This document shows, piece by piece, positions 43,601 through 52,400 of a DNA stretch of 64,000 nt. A model generated the notes under the pieces. The model was not told the origin of the DNA. It did not search any database and saw only the letters and a list, made by a program, of their open reading frames with translations. Each line of letters starts with the position of its first letter. Positions within the stretch are counted from its first letter, which is position 1. This DNA is from Paenibacillus durus. GTDB taxonomy: Bacteria > Bacillota > Bacilli > Paenibacillales > Paenibacillaceae. The stretch spans positions 2,542,001-2,606,000 of the forward strand of contig NZ_CP009288.1 of NCBI RefSeq assembly GCF_000756615.1, written 5' to 3'. The position numbers and the translations under genes are program-made.

Positions 43601-46600
43601 TCAGGGTCTAGCCTCCGGCAGAGACCAGCTAGTAGTCATGCACGGTAATCTCAAACGGCTGCGTGCTGCACTGCAGAGGAATAATATTAGTACCGGAACC
43701 TCAAAAGCGCCTTATGCCGGAGGACAGCAGATAGAAAATAGTGGGAATCTCGGAAGCTTAGCGAAGGAAAAAGCGGAAAACTACTTTAAAGCGTTGCTTT
43801 CATCTGTACTCAGGCTGCCTGCACACCGGATAGAAGCCGATGCCAAAATGGAGAAGTATGGAATAGATTCCATTATGATTATGCAGCTGACAAATGAGTT
43901 AGAAAAAACATTCGGTTCATTGTCTAAAACCCTATTTTTTGAATATCAGAGCATTAAGGAACTGACTGAATATTTCCTTGAATCCTATGCAGATAAAATG
44001 GCGGAATTACTCGAAATAGATGAGCATTCGGAGAATTCCGGTTCGAAGCCGCCTGAAACGGCTGGGCCGGATACAGTGACGGAGACTCCGGAGCCGACTC
44101 TTAAAAGCCGTAGGCGTCAGCGATTTGCCAATATTCATTCTGAATCCCCGCAAGCGACGACAACAGATGCGTTGGATATTGCCATTATCGGTGTATCGGG
44201 ACGGTATCCCGGAGCAAGGACAGTACAGGAATTTTGGGAAATTCTGCGGGACGGCAAGGACTGCATTACAGAAATACCCAAGGACCGATGGGATCATAGT
44301 TTGTTTTTTGATGAAGACAAGAACAAGCCTGGAAAAACCTACAGCAAATGGGGAGGCTTTATAGAAGATGTAGACAAGTTCGATCCCCTGTTCTTTAATA
44401 TATCGCCGCGAGATGCTGAAATGATGGACCCGCAGGAACGCTTGTTTTTAGAATGTGTCTATGAATCTTTGGAGGATGCGGGGTATACCAGAGAAGCTTT
44501 ACATGCAGCCGCCGATTCGGGCTTGAAAGGCAATGTCGGAGTCTATGTAGGGGCCATGTATGAAGAGTATCAGCTGTATGGCGTTCAGGAAACTCTTCAG
44601 GGCAGACCCGTTGCTCTTCCGGGGAATATATCCTCCATAGCTAATAGAATTTCTTATTTCTTTAATTTCCAGGGTCCAAGTATGGCAGTCGATACCATGT
44701 GTTCCTCCTCCTTGACGGCCATACATCTAGCCTGCCAGAGTTTACAAACCGGCGGATGTGAGCTGGCGATTGCAGGAGGTGTGAATGTTTCCATTCATCC
44801 TAACAAATACCTGGCACTTGCACAGGGGAAATTTGCATCCAGCAAAGGCAGATGTGAAAGCTTTGGACAGGGCGGTGACGGGTATGTTCCTGGTGAAGGC
44901 GTTGGCGCAGTTCTACTAAGACCACTTTCAAAAGCAATCGAGGCCGGAGATCATATCTATGGAGTTATCAAAGGAACAGCAATTAATCATGGGGGAAAAA
45001 CAAACGGATATACTGTTCCTAATCCGAACGCGCAAGCAGCAGTAGTCAATCAGGCTTATAAAAAAGCAGGAATTGACCCAAGCACAATCAGCTATATTGA
45101 GGCGCATGGTACCGGAACTTCTCTGGGCGATCCTATTGAAATCTCCGGGTTATGCAAAGCATTCCGGGAATATACGGATAATACGCAGTTCTGCGCTATT
45201 GGATCATTGAAATCAAACATTGGACATTCTGAGAGTGCAGCTGGTATTGCAGGAATAACCAAAGTATTGCTTCAGTTTAAATTTCATAAATTAGCACCGT
45301 CGCTGCATTCTACAACATTAAACCCTAATATTGACTTTATCCATACCCCATTTGTAGTGCAGCAAGAGCTTTCTGAATGGGAGCATCCGGTGATTAACGG
45401 AAAGGAGATTCCAAGACGTGCCGGAATAAGCAGCTTCGGCGCCGGAGGGGCCAATGCCCATATCGTAGTAGAAGAATATATAGAACAAAACCGGCAGGAG
45501 ACTCTGGTTGCACAGCCAGTCATTATAGTATTGTCGGCAAAGAATGAAGAACAGCTTACCAAGCGGGTACAGCAATTGTTAGCTGTGATCGAGGAACAGC
45601 AATTCACGAATGATGACCTGGCATCTATCGCCTATACCCTTCAGGTGGGGCGTGAAGCAATGGAAGAGAGAATGGCCGTTATTGCCGGTTCTGTTAATGA
45701 GCTTCAGAGCAAGCTGAGCGCATTCATTGAAAATCAGAATGAGATTGAGGCGGTATATAAAGGGCAGGTTAAACGCAATAAAGCAGCTTTATCGATTTTT
45801 GCGGCAGATGAAGAATTACAGGAGGCTATGGATAAATGGGTCCAGCGCAAAAAATATGAAAGGATTGTGGAGCTTTGGGTCAATGGAGTCGATTTTGATT
45901 GGAACAAGTTATATGCTGCCGTTAGACCTAAACGCATAAGCTTACCAACCTATCCTTTTGCCCGAGAACGTTATTGGATGCCTGCAGGGAAGCCTGTTTC
46001 CGGCGGAATAAAAAATCCGGTTGCTTCTGAGGCTGCACCGCCCGCATATACGGAGAACATGGTTCTGGTGAAAGATTGGAGCCCCCAAAGTGCTGAACCG
46101 GACAGGGATACAAAAAAAGGGATCATTATTGTAGCAGGAACATCGGCTACGGAGGAACTGGCTTTTACGTTGTTTAAAGATCATAGGGACATCCAGATCA
46201 TACAGGTTATCCATGGCGGAAATCCGTATTTGGAAGGAATAACTACCGACTTTTATTCCGGTTCGGCAAGCGAACGCCTTTATCAACAGGTAAAGGAAGT
46301 AATTCATGATCAAAGAATACTGGGTGTAATTGACATTACGGCCTTGGATAGTGAATATGAGCGATCTTTGGATGTAGAGCTCGGCAAGATCAAATTCCTG
46401 CAACAAATCATTGAGAATAATAGGAATGACCATTGCAAGCTTTTACAAATTACTTATAAGCTAAATGACTTGGACACCCAAATAACCACCATGCACGGCG
46501 CACGCCTGGCAGGATTCTACCGCATGCTGAGTGCCGAGTACAGTCAAATTCAAAGTATAACGATGGATACGGATTGTTCAATTCAAGAGAATCATCGGCT

Positions 46601-49409
46601 TGCCGGGCAGATTCAAATGGAGTTTTTAAATAAGAATACGGAGAACGTGACAGAATGTTGTTATCGTAACGATAAGCGGTATATGCCTGTGCTGAAATCT
46701 TACCCTGTGGAGGATGCTGCATGGGAAAGGATTAATGCCACTGCAAAGGTTGAAGACCAAGATGTTGTTGTAGTTACAGGCGGATCACGGGGAATTGGCG
46801 CGGCTGTTGCCAGACATATCGCTTCGCAGGGAGTTAAAAATCTGGTAATTATGGGCAGAGAAGAGCTGCCCGAGCCGTCCCGGTGGAAAGCGGTGCTGGA
46901 GGGTCAAGAAAAGCCTGAGCTGAAAGAAAAGCTAAAGGCCATGCAATACTTGATGGATCAGGGGATAAAGGTTCTCTATGATCATACGTCTTTAACTGAT
47001 CCGGAGGGTCTTCGCCTCCTGTTGCGGAAGGTCCATAGGGATTTAGGCCCTGTAACGGGCGTGTTCCATTGTGCCGGGCTTGCAAGCAATAATCCTGCCT
47101 TCTATAAAAAAGAGCTGAACGATATTGAAGCAGTGTGCGAGCCTAAAATAAAAGGGCTTGTGACTTTGCACAAAGCTTTTGAAAACGAACCGTTAAAATT
47201 CTTTGTTTTATTTTCATCCATATCCGGCGTTGTACCGGCACTGGCAGCCGGCCAAAGTGATTATGCCGCAGCAAATGCATATATGGATTATTATGTACTG
47301 AATCAAATCGGAGAGGGAAAGGCATATTTCCAATCCATTCAATGGCCGGCCTGGAGTGAGACGGGAATGGCTGCAGGGGTAATGCGCACACCTGCTTACA
47401 CCCGAACGGGAATTTCTGCCTTAGGAACGGCAGACGGAATAAGGTTTCTGGATTATTTGCAGAACAATCCATATCCTGTCAGCATTCCCTGTAAAGCGGA
47501 TTCGAGCACATTCGCAAGCGGCTTGATGCTGAAAGCTGAGATCAAATCTGCGAAAGAACAAGATCGCTTGCCTCAGCATGACCGGAAGGGAAGGTCCGAA
47601 ATTCCTCTAACAGAGGGAATAGGTGGTTTGCGAGTTCCTGTTATTAAGTGGCTGCGGTCTGTTTTGGCATCGGAATTAAAGCTAAAGGAAGATCAGCTTG
47701 ATGAAGATAAGCCATTCAGTGATTATGGGGTCGAGTCGATTACATTGGCCCAATTAACGCAAACGATGCAGCAAAAGGTGGATAAGCCGATTACGCCGTC
47801 CTTACTGTTGGAACATAGCACGATAGCAGCATTGGCGGATTACTTTGTTTCTAACCATTCCGAAGCTTTACAAAAAAGCCTTGAAGAATACCACATTACG
47901 CCAAATAATGCATATTCTCAAACCGAAAAACCAGAAGCGGATTCGGGCATTAAGAGTCCTTTCGTAACGGATCAGGCCAATACAACGGAGGATATCGCCA
48001 TAATCGGAATATCCTGCCGGTTTCCGGATGCTCCCACGAAAGAGGACTATTGGGACTTGCTGGCGCAAGGGAAATGCGCGATCCGGCCATTAACCGAAAG
48101 ACGCTGGCATTCTGAGGACAACCATGTATATTACGGCGGGTGGATTCAAGATACGGAGCGGTTTGATCCGAAATTTTTCAATATTAATGAACATGATGCC
48201 GCCATTATGGATGTGCAAGCCCGGATTATTTTGGAAGAAAGCTTAAAGGCCGTTTATGATGCGGGATACGATCACAAGCAATTATCAGGACACAAGACAG
48301 GGGTTTATATTGGAGGACGGTCGCAGCCAATCGCGGACCTGGAGACGGTGCTTGAGGCTCCAAACCCCATTTTGGGAATCGGCCAAAACTATATTGCGGC
48401 CAATATTTCGAAATTTTTCAATTTCAAAGGACCTAGCATGATCGTTGATACGGCTTGTTCATCAGGAATATCCGGTCTACTCCTTGCCGCCGATGCTTTA
48501 CGGGCCAAGAGAATGGATATGGCTCTAGTTGGAGCGGTCAGCGTACAGACGGATTCCCTCGCCCATGACATGCTTGCGGCCCGGAATATTTTAAGCAAGA
48601 ATGGCGAGTTTCATATATTTGACAAGCAATCTGAAGGAGAGGTGCTGGGAGAAGGCGCAGGGGTTGTCCTACTCAAGCGCCTTGATGATGCAATAAGGGA
48701 TGGCAATCATGTATACGGCGTTGTCAAGGCAATCTCAGTTAATAATGACGGCAAAACACTTGGTCCCGGTTCACCGAATATCCTTACTCAAAAGCAAGTC
48801 ATGCAGGACGCGCTGGAATTAAGCGGAGTGCCAGCCGGGGACATCGGGTACATCGAAGTCAACGGGGGAGGCTCGCCTGTCGTCGATTCAATCGAAATTA
48901 AGGCCGTGTCTGAAGTTTACAGCCTTAATAAACGGGATTTGCCGCTATGCTGTATCGGATCGGTTAAGCCTAATATCGGTCATTTGTTATTAGCATCCGG
49001 GCTAGCCGGATTTATCCGTTGTGTATTAAGTGTGTATCATAAAAAAATTCCACCATTCTTATCTGCTTTAACACCTTTCGATTACTATGATTTTTCCACC
49101 TCCCGTATCTGCTTTAACCGGGAGACCATGGAATGGCGGGCGGATGTCGGAAAGAAACGGATTGCGGCGCTCAATTCCTTTCCTGACGGCGGTACAAACT
49201 GCCATGTGATTATAGAGGAATTTGTACCTCATGCCGATTACAGGCAATACCTTTACCCTAAGACGGCTCCACAAATGGATAAGAAATATTTTCCGATGAG
49301 CAATGGCAGAACTTCTTTGAAGGAACTGGTAATAGCCGGCAAACCGCAGGATGCAAGCCAACGAAAGGAGCGAAATATAAAAAATGTGTGGGGCGACTAC
49401 TATGAATAA
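37632..49409 (+). CDS. Trans-AT polyketide synthase 1: FAAL-ACP-KS-DH-KR-ACP-KS-KR-ACP-KS0
   Basis: The 3925-residue protein opens with a fatty-acyl-AMP ligase-like domain (about 10-570; YTSGSTSQPKG near 170) that should adenylate a carboxylic acid and load it on ACP1 (S623, GINS). Module 1: KS (C871, H1006, H1048), DH (H1330 in HxxxGxxxxP, D1503), KR (Y1921; IRD before the active site suggests B-type), ACP (S2080). Module 2: KS (C2357, H2492, H2532), KR (Y3211; no LDD Asp, possibly A-type), ACP (S3369). The terminal KS has C3609 and H3784, but the HGTGT histidine is Asn (N3744, EVNGGGS), so it should accept chains without elongating them. No AT domain occurs; post-KS linkers end YPFA(K/R)ERYW. 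GGAGGAG precedes ATG 37632. The last ~60 residues may dock with the next protein's DH. Composition is AT-richer than the flanks. Confidence 0.92.
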   Translation: MEQEKGPENTSYVSRIFEVCNKYPDKKLFIYQDNNEYPDFLDGQTLMNKIRTVGSALQSKLAPAEKAILILPQGLEYIYSMMACWYANVVAIPAPITDPDVKAQDLDKLSLILKDSQASCIITNTYLMKVLKENPNFGSLLMLNVDDTAWDGFAVTEERSHNPGDLALLIYTSGSTSQPKGVMISHKNLMFQAGADQWRIDQDTRMVSWLPQFHAFGLHNNILVPLLHGASSVILSPSRFIKNPEAWLEAIDRYQATHTAVPNFAFEYCCSSIVIDSVKNLSLASIKAIICAGEPIREEAYQSFNIKFKSIGLRENVFCPLLGLSEVCPVVSIKPGEPVRYLNLDVDCLDQGKVKYSDNPGKSRSVSSCGEIEKPTKIVIANPETRVSCSPGEIGEVWIKSDGVGLGYFNREQETEQSFSAILDDTKEDGFFRTGDIGFIEDNHLYIIGREKEVMVIRGKKHHPIDLEWTIKKNLPELASSIAIFSCEIGQQERVVVVQELEAPVSESECKKIVKDIIRVVTETHGVEIYEIDLVQSGSIPKSGSGKVQKKACRNLYMNHELPVIHKYVRGVHTAQMKVQEAPAVKTDEIIEALKKEVFLPILDIDPAALEETKVLFEFGINSVQYVQISKKIEEIFNISFETVRLFEHVDFEDLAKYILTQMHGLPVRETSEAQAVAQVRASSDTPVAVTGNTNQGDIAIIGVCCDFPGGSVDLEHFWDNIIGNSDCITPIEKSRPGILKDFEAYYGDLDDSFPQWGGFIEDVEMFDAPFFHISPLEAESMDPQQRKCLEFTWTVIEDGGYNPARLAGQDVGVFIGVHYNDYAELVLRQPELMETYGAYLDSGLHMSMIANRVSRWFNFHGPSEVVNTACSSSLVAVHHAAEAIHKGECSLAVAGGINLILTSRVYRACHKGRMLAKDGRCKTFDEQADGFVRAEGYGAVLLKAYDRAVEDKDTIYGIIKRTVINHDGHSGSLRAPNLNAQKELIKAAYKDSDVPPETISYIETHGTGTSLGDPIEVQAIQEAFKEVNPNIPNSFCGVGSVKTNIGHLESASGIAGLIKVLLSMNKGMLPGIVHFNKLNPYIPLSMSPLYIVDRVKEWKRLTNSEGQEIARRAGISSFGFGGANAHVVVEEYIPHSRLEGAAAGLTKFKAAIIPLSARSKQQLNAYALKLLKFLMKFNTEVKLEDLAYTFQVGREAMEERVSFVADDIQGLIEQLKDFTEGKDQTQICYGVAPDEDSQEKEFAELWAKGLSMDWNKLYGDITPRRMNVPTYPFAKERYWIPEAEIMRGSQIIPVAGALIHPLLHQNTSDLSEQRFSSTFTGEEFFLRDHIINGQKILPGVAYIEMVREAARQATGTSEESHNRIRIKNMVWAQPVVAASNPVKVDLSLFPDENGEIGYEIYSNIYNDDTGYRVNSQGSIVLSPAVKPQMLDIGALKAICSEYRYSTGQCYEAYRELGINYGSGHQGIETLYVGEGKVLAKLSLPACVMDTKDQFVIHPSLMDSALQAYIGLTLLSGDLKTVLPFALEEVEVFEKCNPNMWAFISYIDNKKTEEKVQKLDIDLLDDDGNVCVRIKGLSLRVLEDEAYYEAPAETHMLELYWKEQPIEPEALNVSYAQHVVVLCEPEEDILKAVQGGMDKAQFMILHSEDQAIDQRFEAYTVQVFEEIQRIIKAKHTSRILIQVVISFNNEQILLSGLSGLLKTAQLENPKIAGQLIEIETWDNPEEIVNQLTENSRGSFDNHIRYINGKRWAIDLKELETANEEVHIPWKDNGTYLITGGAGGIGLIFAEEIAQRVQGANLILTGRSPLRADKAAKLEKLRESGAFIEYQQADITQKDAVAGLIRSIQDKFGNINGIIHSAGVIRDNFIIKKTKEELKEVLAPKVTGLLNIDQASKDINMDFLILFSSVADMMGNLGQADYAAANAFMDAYAKYRNQLVAAEQRPGQTLSILWPLWKDGGMKVDQESEKIMLERMGLAPMNTAAGIRMLYQGLASGRDQLVVMHGNLKRLRAALQRNNISTGTSKAPYAGGQQIENSGNLGSLAKEKAENYFKALLSSVLRLPAHRIEADAKMEKYGIDSIMIMQLTNELEKTFGSLSKTLFFEYQSIKELTEYFLESYADKMAELLEIDEHSENSGSKPPETAGPDTVTETPEPTLKSRRRQRFANIHSESPQATTTDALDIAIIGVSGRYPGARTVQEFWEILRDGKDCITEIPKDRWDHSLFFDEDKNKPGKTYSKWGGFIEDVDKFDPLFFNISPRDAEMMDPQERLFLECVYESLEDAGYTREALHAAADSGLKGNVGVYVGAMYEEYQLYGVQETLQGRPVALPGNISSIANRISYFFNFQGPSMAVDTMCSSSLTAIHLACQSLQTGGCELAIAGGVNVSIHPNKYLALAQGKFASSKGRCESFGQGGDGYVPGEGVGAVLLRPLSKAIEAGDHIYGVIKGTAINHGGKTNGYTVPNPNAQAAVVNQAYKKAGIDPSTISYIEAHGTGTSLGDPIEISGLCKAFREYTDNTQFCAIGSLKSNIGHSESAAGIAGITKVLLQFKFHKLAPSLHSTTLNPNIDFIHTPFVVQQELSEWEHPVINGKEIPRRAGISSFGAGGANAHIVVEEYIEQNRQETLVAQPVIIVLSAKNEEQLTKRVQQLLAVIEEQQFTNDDLASIAYTLQVGREAMEERMAVIAGSVNELQSKLSAFIENQNEIEAVYKGQVKRNKAALSIFAADEELQEAMDKWVQRKKYERIVELWVNGVDFDWNKLYAAVRPKRISLPTYPFARERYWMPAGKPVSGGIKNPVASEAAPPAYTENMVLVKDWSPQSAEPDRDTKKGIIIVAGTSATEELAFTLFKDHRDIQIIQVIHGGNPYLEGITTDFYSGSASERLYQQVKEVIHDQRILGVIDITALDSEYERSLDVELGKIKFLQQIIENNRNDHCKLLQITYKLNDLDTQITTMHGARLAGFYRMLSAEYSQIQSITMDTDCSIQENHRLAGQIQMEFLNKNTENVTECCYRNDKRYMPVLKSYPVEDAAWERINATAKVEDQDVVVVTGGSRGIGAAVARHIASQGVKNLVIMGREELPEPSRWKAVLEGQEKPELKEKLKAMQYLMDQGIKVLYDHTSLTDPEGLRLLLRKVHRDLGPVTGVFHCAGLASNNPAFYKKELNDIEAVCEPKIKGLVTLHKAFENEPLKFFVLFSSISGVVPALAAGQSDYAAANAYMDYYVLNQIGEGKAYFQSIQWPAWSETGMAAGVMRTPAYTRTGISALGTADGIRFLDYLQNNPYPVSIPCKADSSTFASGLMLKAEIKSAKEQDRLPQHDRKGRSEIPLTEGIGGLRVPVIKWLRSVLASELKLKEDQLDEDKPFSDYGVESITLAQLTQTMQQKVDKPITPSLLLEHSTIAALADYFVSNHSEALQKSLEEYHITPNNAYSQTEKPEADSGIKSPFVTDQANTTEDIAIIGISCRFPDAPTKEDYWDLLAQGKCAIRPLTERRWHSEDNHVYYGGWIQDTERFDPKFFNINEHDAAIMDVQARIILEESLKAVYDAGYDHKQLSGHKTGVYIGGRSQPIADLETVLEAPNPILGIGQNYIAANISKFFNFKGPSMIVDTACSSGISGLLLAADALRAKRMDMALVGAVSVQTDSLAHDMLAARNILSKNGEFHIFDKQSEGEVLGEGAGVVLLKRLDDAIRDGNHVYGVVKAISVNNDGKTLGPGSPNILTQKQVMQDALELSGVPAGDIGYIEVNGGGSPVVDSIEIKAVSEVYSLNKRDLPLCCIGSVKPNIGHLLLASGLAGFIRCVLSVYHKKIPPFLSALTPFDYYDFSTSRICFNRETMEWRADVGKKRIAALNSFPDGGTNCHVIIEEFVPHADYRQYLYPKTAPQMDKKYFPMSNGRTSLKELVIAGKPQDASQRKERNIKNVWGDYYE

Positions 49410-52400
49410 AACACTGAATACGTTAATCACTATTGCGCATCCGATTATTAAGAATCATTTGGTTAAGGGACAGCCGTTACTGCCTGGCTTAGCTTATATT
49501 GATATGTTATACCAATTGGCGAAGCAAACACTGGGCTTGGATTATCAAAGGCACTCCTTAAAAAAGCTGTCTATTTTCAATCCCTTGATTGTACGTGAAG
49601 ACCAGCCGGTAGAATTGAAGATTTCTTTTAACAAGAATGCAAACTACTGGGATGTGTCGGTTAACGGAACTGAGACGGATGTACACGGGAATCGGCTTCA
49701 AGAGAAATTGTATATTACGGCCGAATTGCATGAGGAAGAAGTAAAGCTTGATAAATATATAAATATAGAAGCAATGCAGCGAACGGCTGTACGGTATTTA
49801 AACATTGAAACCCTATACGAGCAGGCAAGAGCGCAAGGATTGGTCCATACGGGGATGATCAAAGCCGATGCTGATATTTACCTGACCAATCCGGGGTGCC
49901 TTGTAAAAGTGAATGTAGGTGCGGACTACCGTAACGAAGCGGAAAATTTTCTTTTTCACCCTACACTCATTGACGGTACCGGACTGGCATCGGAAGCATT
50001 AATAGAAAAAGACGGCAATGGCGCTGTGGAAGAGTTATATATCCCTTTATATTATGAAAGTTTTTTTTGCAAAGAACCTTTACGTACTCACTGCTATGCT
50101 ACGGTTAATTTATCTTCACGCCATTCAAGTAAGGATATCCGTGTGATAGATATACTGTTTTTCAATGCAGAAGGAACACAAATTGGAGAGTTGAGCGGCT
50201 TAACTACCAAACGGGTAAGATTTGATGGCCAAATCAATCCATCAATGCTAAATGAGATCAATAGAAATCAAGGATCTGCCCAGGAGCGGTTAAGACAGAT
50301 TTTTTCAAAATACCTTGCACGGAAAGCTTCTGAGATTGACGTAAATATAGGATTCTATGAGCTGGGGCTGGAATCTGCGCAATTGCTGGCTGTCGTTAAA
50401 AACCTTGAAGATGCTTTTGGGCTGGCATTAGCCCCGACCGTACTGTTTGAGTTCACAACAATTGCAGAACTGGCTGCATACTTTACAGAGAAGGGCGTCA
50501 CGTCCATAGGGCAATCCAATAGCGGGATACGAATACAGGAGATGAATCAGGGACAGGCAGAGGATGATATTGCGATTATAGGAATGGCAGGACGCTTTCC
50601 CAAGTCAAGGAACCTTGAGGAATTTTGGGATAACCTGAAAGATGGAAAAGATTGCATCAGTGAAATCCCGAAATCCCGTTGGAATTGGGAGGAGTTTAAA
50701 GAGTTAAAATCGCCTTCAGGAAAAAACATATCAAAATGGGGCGGATTTATTGATGAGCCGGATTGCTTTGATCACCAGTTCTTCAGAGTAACGCCGCGGG
50801 AGGCGAAAACGTTAGATCCTCAGGAACGGTTGTTTCTGGAAACCTGCTGGGAAGCGATCGAGGATTCGGGGTATACTGCAAGCACTTTAGCGATGACGCA
50901 TGGTGAGGTTAAAAGACACCCTGTAGGGGTATTTGTCGGGGTCATGCACAAGGATTATTCCTTGATTGGCGCTGAGGCGATGGCGCGGGGGAACGTATTT
51001 CCACTGTCGTTAAACTATGGACAAATCGCGAACCGGGTTTCTTATTTCTGTAATTTTCATGGGCCAAGCATGGCAGTAGATACCTTATGCTCTTCTTCAC
51101 TTACTGCTGTGCATCTGGCCCTGGAAAGCATCCGGCGCGGCGAATGTGAAGTTGCGTTGGCGGGTGGAGTAAATTTGTTGCTCCATCCTAATAAATATAT
51201 AGCTTATGGAATGATGGATTTCCATTCCAGTGACGGTTATTGCCGTACTTTCGGAAATGACGGGGACGGCTATGTCTCAGGAGAAGGGATCGGCGCGGTT
51301 GTATTAAAGCCGCTGAGCAAAGCAATACAGGCAAGAGATCATATTTATGCCGTCATCAAGGGCAGCACTGTTAATCATGGAGGTACAGTAAGCGGGATTA
51401 CCGTTCCAAGTCCGGTTGCTCAGGCAGATGTCATCACGGAATGCTTGAAGAAAACGGGCATTCATCCCAGAACCATTAGCTATGTAGAGGCCCATGGGAC
51501 AGGCACTTCCCTGGGGGACCCCATAGAAATTCAAGGTCTGATGAGGGCTTACCGGCAATATACGGAGGAATCGCAGTTTTGTGCGATCGGATCGCTGAAG
51601 TCAAATATTGGGCATAGTGAATCGGCAGCAGGGATTAGCGGTTTGATCAAGGTTGCTCTTCAGCTTTACCATAAGACGCTGGTACCGTCCTTGCATGCTG
51701 AAGAAGTAAACACACATATTCATTTTGAACAGTCTCCGTTTTACATACAGCGTAGAAATGAAGAATGGAAGCAGCCTGTATTGAACAAAAACGGAAAAGA
51801 AGCAGCTTATCCCAGAAGAGCCGGATTAAGTTCTTTTGGTGCTACAGGTTCGAATGCCCATGTTATTTTGGAGGAATACGTACCTGAAGAAGTTCCACAG
51901 CAAACAACCGGGGCCATGAATACCCATTCTGACCCTGTGATTATCATACTTTCTGCCAAGAATAAAGAACGTCTGCAAGCTTATGCCAAGAAACTGCTTG
52001 AGTTCTTGAAGTATAGCGAAGTCAACTTAATTAACCTGGCTTATACCTTACAGGTCGGACGCGAGAGTATGGAAGAACGGGCAGCATTTGTAGTAAAAGA
52101 TGTTTCAGCGCTAATTATTAAATTACAGCATTTTATAGACGGCAGGGAAGAAATCGATGAATGCTTGCAGGGACAAGTGAAGAAGAGCAAAGGTGTAACG
52201 GATGCGGATCAGAGTTATCCAGCCTTAATTAATCAATGGGCCGGCAAAAGAGAGTTTATGAAAATAGCGGAGCATTGGGTTACTGGACATAGGATAGAGT
52301 GGGAGTCTCTGTATGGAGGAATAAAACCTCAACGTACCAGTTTACCAACGTATCCTTTTGCAAGAGAGCGTTTTTGGGTGCCGGAGCTTGAGGAGAAGCT

